21,008 nt of DNA from a virus: IMG/VR virus record IMGVR_UViG_3300020187_000267, positions 1 to 21,008 of that record. The stretch is one strand, 5' to 3'. The notes under the pieces were generated by a model that was given only the letters and a program-made list of their open reading frames with translations, had not been told where the DNA came from and searched no databases. A program made the position numbers and the translations under genes. Shown piece after piece: positions 1-6,013 of this stretch (positions are counted from its first letter, which is position 1; each line of letters begins with the position of its first letter).

Positions 1-82
1 AACACTGAAGATAGCGACACCGAAGGTGTTCGCTAGTCTGGCTGGTTATACCTTTAATTTTAACCGAAACCAAGAACTATGA
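1..82 (+). CDS. C-terminal end of an unidentified CDS (partial, runs off left edge)
   Basis: Reading from base 2 gives an open frame of 26 residues ending in TGA at 80-82 (C-terminus ...NRNQEL). The stop overlaps the ATG of the next gene as ATGA, the junction used repeatedly in this genome (3214, 5467, 8708, 12013). That overlap is the main support. The frame from base 1 is also open but stops at 34-36 and would leave a 42-base gap. The fragment is too short to assign a family. Confidence 0.35.
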   Translation, partial: TLKIATPKVFASLAGYTFNFNRNQEL

Positions 83-264
83 AAACATATCACATATACG
101 CAAAAATCTACGATGGCGAAAGGCTTCACTCCCGTTTTGATGGAGTGGTCGAGTGGGATGGCCATCTTCTGACAGAATACCAAGAGCTAAAGAAAAAAGT
201 ATTTGAATTAGCTGATGCCCCGATTGGAGTTTTGGTTGTTATAAAATCTCTTTCCCTTGTATAA
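79..264 (+). CDS. Small hypothetical protein, 61 aa
   Basis: I do not recognise this protein. It is a short soluble-looking product with a charged centre (YQELKKKV) and a hydrophobic C-terminal strand (IGVLVVIKSLSLV). The ATG at 79 overlaps a possible upstream stop as ATGA, which supports this start. The leader is A-rich with no Shine-Dalgarno sequence. It heads a run of small early genes, and the next gene follows after 15 bases. Such genes in phage early regions often act on the host or on host defences, but nothing in this sequence shows that. Confidence 0.6.
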   Translation: MKTYHIYAKIYDGERLHSRFDGVVEWDGHLLTEYQELKKKVFELADAPIGVLVVIKSLSLV

Positions 265-279
265 CGAAAGAGATATAAC

Positions 280-546
280 ATGAGTGAAACGAATTGTAAT
301 AATCGACTGGTTCTCTGCTTGTTGGAGTGTGAGACATACTATTGGTCTACGGATGAGCCACTTGGCACGAATATGGACAATATGCAGGACTTCTTTAACC
401 AACTGCCAGAGGGTGTTGAGATAACCCTAGATGATGGAACCTATGCTGAGATCAAATATGAGGGCTTGGAGTATGAGCTGCACGCTTCTGGCGATGGGGA
501 TTTTACGCATCACATGGTCGAGATTTCCCTCAAAGAGAACCACTAA
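280..546 (+). CDS. Small acidic hypothetical protein, 88 aa
   Basis: Unrecognised. The product is strongly acidic, with many Asp and Glu residues between about residues 20 and 85 (for example EGVEITLDDGTYAEIKYEG), and has no membrane segment. The fairly regular alternation of charged and hydrophobic residues in the C-terminal half suggests beta structure. The ATG at 280 follows the A-rich stretch GAAAGAGATATAAC, the closest to a ribosome-binding purine run in this part of the window. Acidic early phage proteins sometimes mimic DNA or inhibit host enzymes. That is only a possibility here. Confidence 0.6.
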   Translation: MSETNCNNRLVLCLLECETYYWSTDEPLGTNMDNMQDFFNQLPEGVEITLDDGTYAEIKYEGLEYELHASGDGDFTHHMVEISLKENH

Positions 547-591
547 TTAACGTGTCGAGGGACGAGATCACCGTTCAATAGCAAGTTCAAC

Positions 592-616
592 AGCCCAGTA
601 GGGCGCACACATTATG
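592..616 (+). repeat. 25-bp direct repeat, copy 1, spanning a start codon
   Basis: These 25 bases are repeated exactly at 787-811. The copy runs from AGCCCAGTAGGG to the ATG of the 60-aa gene (614-616). In both places the repeat ends exactly at a start codon, so it acts as a duplicated translation leader. Confidence 0.9.
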
Positions 617-796
617 GAAATAAACACAAGAATCGTTAGCCTCAACTGGATTAACATTGAGGTGAGCTTAGGAAGTACAAAGGTGGATTTAGGTCTGCAC
701 GACTTAGACCAAGCCCATCTGATACTGGCAGAGTTAAAGGACTCTGTTGAAAACCTGCAAGAGTGCATCATTAAACTAGAACGCCAAGCCCAGTAG
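614..796 (+). CDS. Small hypothetical protein, 60 aa, helical C-terminal half
   Basis: Unrecognised. The N-terminal part (about residues 5-27) reads as beta strands with the pattern RIVSLNWINIEVSL. Residues 30-58 read as one or two amphipathic helices rich in Leu and Glu (LDQAHLILAELKDSVENL). The start lies at the end of a 25-bp repeat. The stop TAG at 794-796 lies inside the second copy of that repeat, so this gene is bracketed by the duplication. That suggests the leader was copied by recombination around this gene. Confidence 0.6.
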   Translation: MEINTRIVSLNWINIEVSLGSTKVDLGLHDLDQAHLILAELKDSVENLQECIIKLERQAQ

Positions 797-811
797 GGCG
801 CACACATTATG
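787..811 (+). repeat. 25-bp direct repeat, copy 2, spanning a start codon
   Basis: Exact copy of 592-616. It contains the TAG stop of the preceding gene (794-796) and ends at the ATG (809-811) of a small membrane-protein gene. The distance between copies is 195 bases. Confidence 0.9.
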
Positions 812-955
812 AAATACATAAAAGAAAACATCGGAGCATTATCACTTATTACACTTTGCGGATGCATTGGGTACTTTCTAGGCAGCCCTGTTCCGGGCGT
901 AGTAGCTGGGATTACCATCGTGACAGCTGTTACACTTGCCTCCGTTTTACCATAG
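809..955 (+). CDS. Small predicted membrane protein, 48 aa
   Basis: This short ORF begins MKYIKENIGAL and ends TLASVLP before TAG at 953-955. Two hydrophobic segments, at about residues 8-25 and 29-47, are joined by a Gly-Ser-Pro-Val-Pro-Gly turn. This fits a helical hairpin in the inner membrane with positive charge only at the N-terminus. Cys17 and Cys19 do not form a proper lipobox, because the residue before Cys17 is Leu. Its start shares the duplicated 25-bp leader used by the previous gene, which supports translation. A holin-like role is possible from the shape alone, but there is no direct evidence. Confidence 0.55.
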   Translation: MKYIKENIGALSLITLCGCIGYFLGSPVPGVVAGITIVTAVTLASVLP

Positions 956-959
956 AACT

Positions 960-1205
960 ATGAACGCACCACAGCACGCTATGAAAAACGAGGAAGTGTA
1001 TGAAACCAAATGCAGCCTATTGCGAGAGGATCTTAATGTTGAAGTTGAAGCAGATGTCATTCGCTTTCGACCAAATCAGTTCCTAAAAGTTGTCATTGGG
1101 AACTCAGTTATTATCAATCTACAGTACGAGCCATCCTACCATGGTTACATTGGAACAAAGTCTAAGATGAACTTTTTATCTAAAGGACCAGTTCGTTTGA
1201 AATAA
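960..1205 (+). CDS. Small hypothetical protein, 81 aa
   Basis: Unrecognised. I chose ATG at 960 (MNAPQHAMKNEE), five bases after the previous stop. An in-frame TTG at 936 would overlap the membrane-protein gene by 20 bases, and an ATG at 981 is also possible. The body reads as mixed alpha/beta with a strand-rich middle (VIRFRPNQFLKVVIGNSVIINLQYE) and a basic C-terminus. It ends 10 bases before a perfect inverted repeat that probably terminates this first early operon. Confidence 0.6.
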   Translation: MNAPQHAMKNEEVYETKCSLLREDLNVEVEADVIRFRPNQFLKVVIGNSVIINLQYEPSYHGYIGTKSKMNFLSKGPVRLK

Positions 1206-1215
1206 TAGAAAACAG

Positions 1216-1248
1216 AATTAATCTCTACCGAACTGGTAGAGATTAATT
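1216..1248 (+). terminator. Perfect hairpin, probable terminator of first early operon
   Basis: A 14-bp perfect inverted repeat (arms 1216-1229 and 1235-1248, core ATCTCTACC / GGTAGAGAT) encloses the 5-base loop GAACT. It lies just after the stop at 1205. The arms are AT-rich and the T-run behind is weak (TTTG), so termination may be inefficient, or the stem may bind protein or protect the RNA end. Confidence 0.55.
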
Positions 1249-1273
1249 TGTGCCTAGTTACTAAGTCTGGTAG

Positions 1274-1458
1274 AAAGTGCAAAACTTTTGTGTTTTAAAA
1301 AAAACTATTTGAAGTTTGGAAAAAGCAAATAACTTTTGTGTTTTAAAAAAAACTATTCGAAGTCCGAAGAAAAGTGCAAAACTTCTTGTTCTTAAAAAAA
1401 ACTATTCGAAGTTTCCAAAAAGCAAATAACTTTTGGTTGTTTAGAAAAACATTCAATT
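1274..1458. repeat. Four tandem AT-rich repeats, 48/49 bp, alternating A-B-A-B
   Basis: Units begin at 1274, 1322, 1371 and 1419. Each has the order AAAG - GCAAA - AACTT - TTAAAAAAAACTATT - GAAGT, and the last is degenerate. Units 1 and 3 share the opening AAAGTGCAAAAC; units 2 and 4 share AAAGCAAATAAC, so the larger period is 97 bp. Units 2 and 3 contain the palindrome TTCGAA. With the hairpin before and the promoter after, they fill the 332-base gene-free gap 1206-1537; I find no gene in it. The array ends directly upstream of a promoter. Binding sites for a regulator or an origin of replication are the likely roles. Confidence 0.85.
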
Positions 1459-1500
1459 TAGGGGTTTACAGGTGGCTGGGGGGCTGTGGTAACATAACCC
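1459..1500 (+). promoter_or_regulatory. Promoter P1 (conserved phage promoter motif)
   Basis: The elements are TTTAGGGG, then TTTACA as a -35-like box (1465-1470), a 19-base spacer rich in G, and CTGTGG followed by TAACAT as a -10-like box (1490-1495). The same blocks recur at 2329-2370 and, more weakly, at 15677-15712. The inferred leader begins near TTCTTTCAA and runs through AAC/AAT repeats to the ATG at 1538. The call rests on recurrence and on position directly upstream of genes. Confidence 0.7.
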
Positions 1501-1537
1501 TTCTTTCAATAACAACAATAACAATAATAATAATAAC

Positions 1538-1861
1538 ATGAAGACAAAACTTACTCTCGAAAGGGAAATGATTGGATATTCTATTTCCAAGAAATGGCTA
1601 GATAGCTCGGAGAAATACCTCTCCGGGGACGAAGGCGAAGGTCGCGGCATTAACACTCTTACAAGTTCATTTGATCGTTTTTATGACAATGAGGTTGCCG
1701 ACGAATCATGCGATCCAGGCAGCGAAGGGTATTGGAAAAAATATGAAGGAGTAAGAGTTAGGAGAGCAATCCTTCGATCAGCAATTGCTCAAGCTAAAGT
1801 ATTTCTGGCTTCTGGCGACTATCCCAACACCTTGGACTACATTAGAGCCAACTGGATTTAA
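1538..1861 (+). CDS. Hypothetical early protein, 107 aa
   Basis: Unrecognised. First gene after promoter P1, with a long unstructured leader of AAC and AAT triplets and no Shine-Dalgarno sequence. The protein is soluble-looking. It has a charged N-terminus, a Gly/Glu-rich turn (GDEGEGRG, about residues 30-37), a Trp/Tyr patch (EGYWKKYEGVRVRR) and a helical C-terminal segment (RSAIAQAKVFLASGDYPNTLDYI). The last segment, an Ala-rich helix followed by DYPNTLDYIRANW, could be a small helical bundle. Placement directly behind a strong promoter suggests early, abundant expression. Confidence 0.65.
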   Translation: MKTKLTLEREMIGYSISKKWLDSSEKYLSGDEGEGRGINTLTSSFDRFYDNEVADESCDPGSEGYWKKYEGVRVRRAILRSAIAQAKVFLASGDYPNTLDYIRANWI

Positions 1862-1893
1862 ATCAACACCGCAACCAATAACTAAAGTAAAAT

Positions 1894-2121
1894 ATGAACT
1901 CATTTAAAACAGAACTTTTTAAGATCTCCTTCGAGATAGAGACTACTGGCCCTTGCGTCATTATTGAAAACATTCAATCCTTTGCTTATACCGAGCTATT
2001 TAGTCTAAGCAAACTATGTGAAAACGTACTAGATCTAATGCAAAACGACAAGCTAAGCTCCGACGAGGCTATTCGAATTGTTCACAAGGCGTCTTCCTTC
2101 TTCGTTCTAAACGAACGATAA
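1894..2121 (+). CDS. Hypothetical early protein, 75 aa
   Basis: Unrecognised. The N-terminal part looks like a beta hairpin (TELFKISFEIETTGPCVIIENI) and the rest like two helices (LSKLCENVLDLMQ and SDEAIRIVHKASSFF). It follows the previous gene by 32 bases and precedes the next by 7, in the P1 operon. The leader is A-rich. No catalytic or metal-binding motif is visible. Confidence 0.6.
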   Translation: MNSFKTELFKISFEIETTGPCVIIENIQSFAYTELFSLSKLCENVLDLMQNDKLSSDEAIRIVHKASSFFVLNER

Positions 2122-2128
2122 CTTTAAC

Positions 2129-2314
2129 ATGGCATTACTACAAAAACTAAGATTCGAATCAGAAATCGTATATTCATTTCCAGGCGACCGTATTACCGCG
2201 GGGATTTGGATCGGGGATGGTTTAAATGATGTTATAGAAATTAGCGCTATGACTAAGAAAGAAGCTGCGGATAGCTTGTACGATGTTTTAAAGTCAATGG
2301 GTTTAATTGATTAG
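2129..2314 (+). CDS. Hypothetical early protein, 61 aa
   Basis: Unrecognised, last gene of the P1 operon. The sequence has strands up to about residue 40 (including ITAGIWIGDGLNDVIEI) and then a helix (TKKEAADSLYDVLKSMGLI), giving a compact alpha/beta shape. It lies 7 bases after the previous stop. Fifteen bases after its own stop begins promoter P2, with no clear terminator between, so P1 transcripts may read into the next operon. Confidence 0.6.
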   Translation: MALLQKLRFESEIVYSFPGDRITAGIWIGDGLNDVIEISAMTKKEAADSLYDVLKSMGLID

Positions 2315-2328
2315 TAATATAGTTAAAT

Positions 2329-2370
2329 TTAGGGGTTTACATGATCCCGGGGGCCTGTGGTAATGTACCT
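2329..2370 (+). promoter_or_regulatory. Promoter P2 (near-copy of P1)
   Basis: It repeats the P1 blocks: TTTAGGGG, TTTACA (2336-2341), a 19-base spacer, CTGTGG and TAATGT (2361-2366). Similarity continues into the leader, with TTCTTTCAA and a run of AATAAT before the ATG at 2409. The spacer differs from P1 while both boxes are kept, which argues for selection on the boxes. Confidence 0.7.
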
Positions 2371-2408
2371 TTTCTTTCAACGATAACAATAATAATAATA
2401 ATACCAAG

Positions 2409-2840
2409 ATGAGCTACAAAATTAATAAAGAAAAAACTATCGATCGTTTACGCGAGCTAGATTCTACCTTCCCTTTGGAACTAAAAAAGATTCTGGAAGA
2501 GAAACACGATCTTCCAGCTGAGCTAGAAAAAATCGTCGACAAGATGGAGCATTTCCAACTTCGACTTACAATTTATAACAACTATGAAGAATCTATTTAC
2601 GATTTCTTCATTACACACGTCGAGGGATATTCATATCTAACCCATGCCCAATTATTTATTAGTAAGCGTCGTGGCTACACTTGGGAGCTAACGGGTGGAA
2701 CAGATCGCGTTCGAGGTGAAAAATCCGTTCGCAATCTAAAGGATATGTTTTTTAATCGCTTAGAAGATATTTCCAATAAGAATCCATCCGCTAAGTGGAA
2801 GTTTAAAACACGTGCGGAACTAATGAAACCAACCAGCTAA
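2409..2840 (+). CDS. Hypothetical protein, 143 aa
   Basis: Unrecognised. First gene after promoter P2, with an AAT-run leader. The N-terminal 55 residues are highly charged and helical (LRELDSTFPLELKKILEEKHD). The middle (about 55-95) is aromatic and strand-like (YNNYEESIYDFFITHVEGYSYL). The C-terminal part is basic (RRGYTWELTGGTDRVRGEK, later KWKFKTRAELMKP), which would suit nucleic-acid binding, though no known fold is visible. It is followed after 26 bases by the lysozyme-like gene. Confidence 0.65.
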   Translation: MSYKINKEKTIDRLRELDSTFPLELKKILEEKHDLPAELEKIVDKMEHFQLRLTIYNNYEESIYDFFITHVEGYSYLTHAQLFISKRRGYTWELTGGTDRVRGEKSVRNLKDMFFNRLEDISNKNPSAKWKFKTRAELMKPTS

Positions 2841-2866
2841 AATCTCAACAACTAATACTAATAATT

Positions 2867-3217
2867 ATGACACTAATGCAAATAATACTTATCCTGATTC
2901 AAATCGAATCAGGAGGCAATGATAACGCTATTGGCGACAATGGCTTGGCTTACGGATGCTTACAAATGCATGCTTGCTACGTTCAAGATGCTTCTGAGTT
3001 TTCAAAGGAAAAGTGGATTCACAAGGATGCATTTGACCGCGAAGTCTCCATTGACATATTCATGTCCTACATGGCACGCTACGCCACCGAAAAGCGTCTT
3101 GGTCGACCGGTAATGGTTGAAGATATTGTAAGGATGCACAACGGCGGTCCAAACGGTTACAAGAGAAAGTCAACTGATGCTTATTGGGCAAAGTTTAGAA
3201 AGGCAGCAAAAATATGA
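2867..3217 (+). CDS. Lysozyme-like lytic transglycosylase domain protein
   Basis: Predicted to cleave the glycan strands of peptidoglycan. The single domain shows the family marks in order: a helix ending in the catalytic Glu (IQIESGG, Glu14), then GDNGLAYGCLQM (about 25-36), and a late RMHNGGPNGY block (about 92-101) that usually lines the substrate groove. At 116 aa it is a bare catalytic domain with no signal peptide; the hydrophobic N-terminus is the domain's own first helix. It would need a holin or a virion to reach the wall. The position is odd: it lies in the early/replication operon, not in a late lysis cassette. The 3' end overlaps the next start as ATGA. Confidence 0.75.
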   Translation: MTLMQIILILIQIESGGNDNAIGDNGLAYGCLQMHACYVQDASEFSKEKWIHKDAFDREVSIDIFMSYMARYATEKRLGRPVMVEDIVRMHNGGPNGYKRKSTDAYWAKFRKAAKI

Positions 3218-3480
3218 GAACAACTTTTACTACAATAGAATACGTCGAAGACGGTATTGAAAAAGAGGGTGGTTTAACCATTCATTGGACTTGCGAAGAG
3301 TGCGAGTGTACTACAACGTTTGGCGAGTCAGCTACTACCGAGTACTGGGAGGAGCACCACCCAGAGTCAGTTATCTTGGATGACAAAGAAGAATGGAATA
3401 TTCACGAAGAGTACGAGTCTAAGCCATGGCATTATGCATTCTTGGGGTTACTATACAAAGGGGAGATTATTTATGAGTAA
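3214..3480 (+). CDS. Small acidic hypothetical protein with CxxC pair, 88 aa
   Basis: Unrecognised. A Cys-rich patch (WTCEECECTT, about residues 26-35) is followed by several His residues (EEHHPES). This could bind a metal, but the spacing does not match a standard zinc finger. The protein is very acidic. It overlaps the lysozyme-like gene by four bases and the next gene by eight, so translation is probably coupled. Confidence 0.6.
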   Translation: MRTTFTTIEYVEDGIEKEGGLTIHWTCEECECTTTFGESATTEYWEEHHPESVILDDKEEWNIHEEYESKPWHYAFLGLLYKGEIIYE

Positions 3481-3673
3481 AAATCCTAAATACAACTTTG
3501 CAATTTCCTACGCTAATCGAAAGCACTACTCTGGGAAAAAACACGTACAAGACCGTTCGATGGACATTGCTCAAGAAGTTGACAAGTCTTGGAGAAAGTT
3601 TTGGGAAAAAAGAGGTTGCAATCCACCCTCTGTAAGTAAAAAAGTTATTGGGGAATTTCAACTAAAATGTTAG
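3473..3673 (+). CDS. Small basic hypothetical protein, 66 aa
   Basis: Unrecognised. I place the start at ATG 3473 (MSKNPKYNFAIS), which overlaps the previous stop by eight bases; the same frame is open further upstream, but those starts lie deep inside the previous gene. The product is strongly basic (RKHYSGKKHVQ, then WRKFWEKRG), with Trp/Phe residues that may support a nucleic-acid-binding helix. Its stop (3671-3673) overlaps the helicase start at 3667, so it is likely coupled to helicase expression. Confidence 0.6.
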   Translation: MSKNPKYNFAISYANRKHYSGKKHVQDRSMDIAQEVDKSWRKFWEKRGCNPPSVSKKVIGEFQLKC

Positions 3674-5250
3674 TTCTACGAGATTACCAAACGGAAGCAA
3701 TCGAGTCAGTAAATCTTTTCTTAAAGCACAAGAAAGGTAACCCTGCCATAGTACTTCCAACAGGATCGGGTAAATCTTTGGTCATGGCAAAAATGATTTC
3801 TAACTGGGTTAAGATTTCGCCAAAGATTAGAGTGATGGTATTAGCACATAGAAAAGAGCTAGTCGAGCAAAACTACTTAGAATTAAAAAAGTTAGACTCA
3901 GTGCCTGATATTGGAATTTATTCTGCTGGACTAAATAAAAGGCAAACGCAATCCTTGATTACATTCGCAAGTATTGATAGCGTTTACAATAAGTGCAATA
4001 GCTTTCAAGTTCAAACTGTTTTTATTATAGACGAAGCACATCGTATCCCAGTTCGTGGCGAGGGGAAATATAGGAAATTAATCGTTGACATGACGCTACG
4101 CAATCCAAACCTAAAGGTAATTGGATTGACAGCAACACCGTACCGACTTGGAACAGGTAACATTTGCCACCAAGACTATATTTTAAATGAAGTATGCTAC
4201 GAAGCACGAATTAAAAAGCTAATCGATGATGGATACCTTTGCCCAGTTCGAACCATTGAAGGAGATCACAGTGAGTTAAATCTAGATGGTGTTCAAAAAA
4301 TAGCAGGGGAATATAATTCAAAGCAACTATCGGATAGAGTCAATCGGGAGGAAGTGGTTAACCAAGCAGTGGAACACCTAGTGCTCTCTTGTAACAGATA
4401 CGAGCGAAAAAGCGTAATTGTCTTTTGCATTGATGTAGACCATTGCAAGAGTATTTCAACGAAAATGGAGTCAATGGGTATTAAAGCACCCTATATCATT
4501 GGTAAGACCAAAGCAAGTGAAAGAACGTCTCTATTGAAACAGTTTAAGGATGGTAAGGTGCAGTTTCTCCTAAGTGTCGATTGCTTTTTCGAAGGTTTTA
4601 ATGCACCCGGTGTCGACTGCGTTGCAATGCTAAGACCAACTCAGTCTAAAGGCTTATGGGTACAAGCTATTGGACGAGGCTTACGAACCAAGTCGGGCAA
4701 AAGCTATTGCTTGATCTTGGACTACGGAGATAATATACAAAGACATGGGCCAATTGACATGGATCAAATTGGTGACATCGTCTTGGAAGAGTGTAAGCAA
4801 TGCAGTAACCAATTTAATAAAAGGCTAGGCCAATGTCCTTCGTGTGGTTGGGAGATTCCCAAGCAAGAGCGTAAGCAAATGGAACGACTGGAAGAAGTGG
4901 AGAAAAAGATTCACAACGCATTTGCGGCTAAAGGGGAATTATTTGCTTCGCAAAAAGATGTAAAGGTAACCTCCTACTCCGTCCGAGTGCATCGCAAGTT
5001 GGGCAAACCAGATAGCGTTAGAATCGACTTCCTCTGCGGGTTAACTACCATTAGCCATTGGGTTACAGTTGAGCATAAAGGATACGCAAGAGACAAAGCT
5101 AAGCATTGGCTAAACTCTATGTCTTTACCATTTTACGACTCTTGTACGGAGATGATAAAAGATGAACGATTTCAATCGAAACTAAGTACTATTAAAACAC
5201 TTTCTATTAACACATCTGGGAAATATCCCGAAATTATATCATATAACTAA
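3667..5250 (+). CDS. Superfamily 2 DEAH helicase with C-terminal zinc ribbon
   Basis: ATP-dependent DNA or RNA translocase of the ResIII/SF2 type, probably used in phage replication or recombination. Motifs in order: Q-motif-like RDYQ (5-8), Walker A LPTGSGKS (30-37), AHRKEL (60-65), DEAH (122-125), GLTATP (153-158), and motif VI QAIGRGLR (333-340). A four-cysteine zinc ribbon follows (Cys376, Cys379, Cys390, Cys393; CPSCGW). The last 130 residues form an unassigned tail. At 527 aa it matches common phage helicases of this type. It overlaps the preceding gene by 7 bases and is followed two bases later by a small gene and then the RuvC-like nuclease. This arrangement suggests branched-DNA processing. 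All core motifs are intact. Confidence 0.9.
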   Translation: MLVLRDYQTEAIESVNLFLKHKKGNPAIVLPTGSGKSLVMAKMISNWVKISPKIRVMVLAHRKELVEQNYLELKKLDSVPDIGIYSAGLNKRQTQSLITFASIDSVYNKCNSFQVQTVFIIDEAHRIPVRGEGKYRKLIVDMTLRNPNLKVIGLTATPYRLGTGNICHQDYILNEVCYEARIKKLIDDGYLCPVRTIEGDHSELNLDGVQKIAGEYNSKQLSDRVNREEVVNQAVEHLVLSCNRYERKSVIVFCIDVDHCKSISTKMESMGIKAPYIIGKTKASERTSLLKQFKDGKVQFLLSVDCFFEGFNAPGVDCVAMLRPTQSKGLWVQAIGRGLRTKSGKSYCLILDYGDNIQRHGPIDMDQIGDIVLEECKQCSNQFNKRLGQCPSCGWEIPKQERKQMERLEEVEKKIHNAFAAKGELFASQKDVKVTSYSVRVHRKLGKPDSVRIDFLCGLTTISHWVTVEHKGYARDKAKHWLNSMSLPFYDSCTEMIKDERFQSKLSTIKTLSINTSGKYPEIISYN

Positions 5251-5251
5251 A

Positions 5252-5470
5252 ATGCTTAAATCAGATCTAAAAGACGCAAACGCAATGGCAATTATTTGCA
5301 ACAACCTGTTCGAAAAGCTCCATTACGCAAAAGAACAAATTTTAAGAATGGATGTAAAGGAAAACTCTCCATCCAATCGCGTTCACTACAAAGCAACTAT
5401 TCAATGGATTGACTCTGCTAAGAGCGAATTGACATGGGAAAAAGAACCTAAGGATGGGGTTAAAAAATGA
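5252..5470 (+). CDS. Small hypothetical helical protein, 72 aa
   Basis: Unrecognised. It appears all-helical with charged faces (NNLFEKLHYAKEQILRMD; IQWIDSAKSELTWEKE). It sits in the one-base gap after the helicase stop and overlaps the resolvase start by four bases (ATGA). A small partner or loading factor for the helicase or nuclease is plausible from position only. Confidence 0.6.
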   Translation: MLKSDLKDANAMAIICNNLFEKLHYAKEQILRMDVKENSPSNRVHYKATIQWIDSAKSELTWEKEPKDGVKK

Positions 5471-5967
5471 AAAGATTTGTTGGAATCGACTGCGGGAAAA
5501 CAGGTGGAATAGTTTCAATTGGCCACGACCAAGAAATTGACCTTAAAGTAATAATGCCGACAATGCCCGATGGGAAAAAGAAGAAGATTAATATAAAAGC
5601 ATTGAATGACATTATTATTTTTTTAAACGTATTGGAGCCAATCTTTATAGTAGAAGATCCAGGTGGACATGCACCGAGTGCAGCAGGGCTAAGGTCAATG
5701 ACCTATTCCTTTGCCGTTGTAGAAGCATTACTTGTCGTTAACCAATGTAGCTACATTAATGTGACCGCACGTAAATGGCAAAAGGAATTCTGGACCAAGC
5801 CGAAGGAACTAAAAGGCCAAAAGTGGAATACGAAAGAACAAGCTTTAAACAGCGCCAATGAAATATGGCCAAACACCGACTGGAGACAAAACGATCGTTG
5901 TCGAGTTGCACATGATGGGATCGTAGATGCGGCTTTGATTGGGATGTATGGATTTAGACAAAAATAA
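5467..5967 (+). CDS. RuvC-like Holliday junction resolvase / RNase H-fold nuclease
   Basis: Predicted metal-dependent endonuclease that resolves four-way or branched DNA during replication and before packaging. The RNase H-fold acidic residues are visible in the usual order: Asp8 in GIDCGKTGG, Glu63 in IVEDPGG, and Asp150 with Asp154 in the C-terminal HDGIVDAALIG. The length (166 aa) is close to RuvC. The basic middle (ARKWQKEFWTKPKELKGQKWNTK) would contact DNA. It overlaps the preceding small gene by four bases. All predicted catalytic acids are present. Confidence 0.85.
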   Translation: MKRFVGIDCGKTGGIVSIGHDQEIDLKVIMPTMPDGKKKKINIKALNDIIIFLNVLEPIFIVEDPGGHAPSAAGLRSMTYSFAVVEALLVVNQCSYINVTARKWQKEFWTKPKELKGQKWNTKEQALNSANEIWPNTDWRQNDRCRVAHDGIVDAALIGMYGFRQK

Positions 5968-6013
5968 ATATATACAATGACAAAAGAATAAGATAACCAA
6001 CTATTTAATAATA

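Noticed and set aside
12-35. Hairpin TAGCGACACC-GAA-GGTGT(T)CGCTA as a terminator
   Set aside because: A stable stem with one bulge, but it lacks a T-run and probably lies inside the coding end of the upstream gene that overlaps the ATG at 79.
568-918. Minus-strand 116-aa ORF with a repeated IMCAPYWA segment
   Set aside because: It is the antisense of two plus-strand small genes; the internal repeat is only the 25-bp leader duplication read backwards. Other minus-strand ORFs in the window likewise lie opposite well-supported plus-strand genes.
809-955. Lipoprotein signal in the 48-aa membrane protein
   Set aside because: The residue before Cys17 is Leu, which does not fit a lipobox, and Cys19 has Gly before it but lacks the preceding pattern.
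1274-1458. CRISPR array
   Set aside because: The units are tandem with no unique spacers, the sequence is similar over the whole period, and no cas gene is near.
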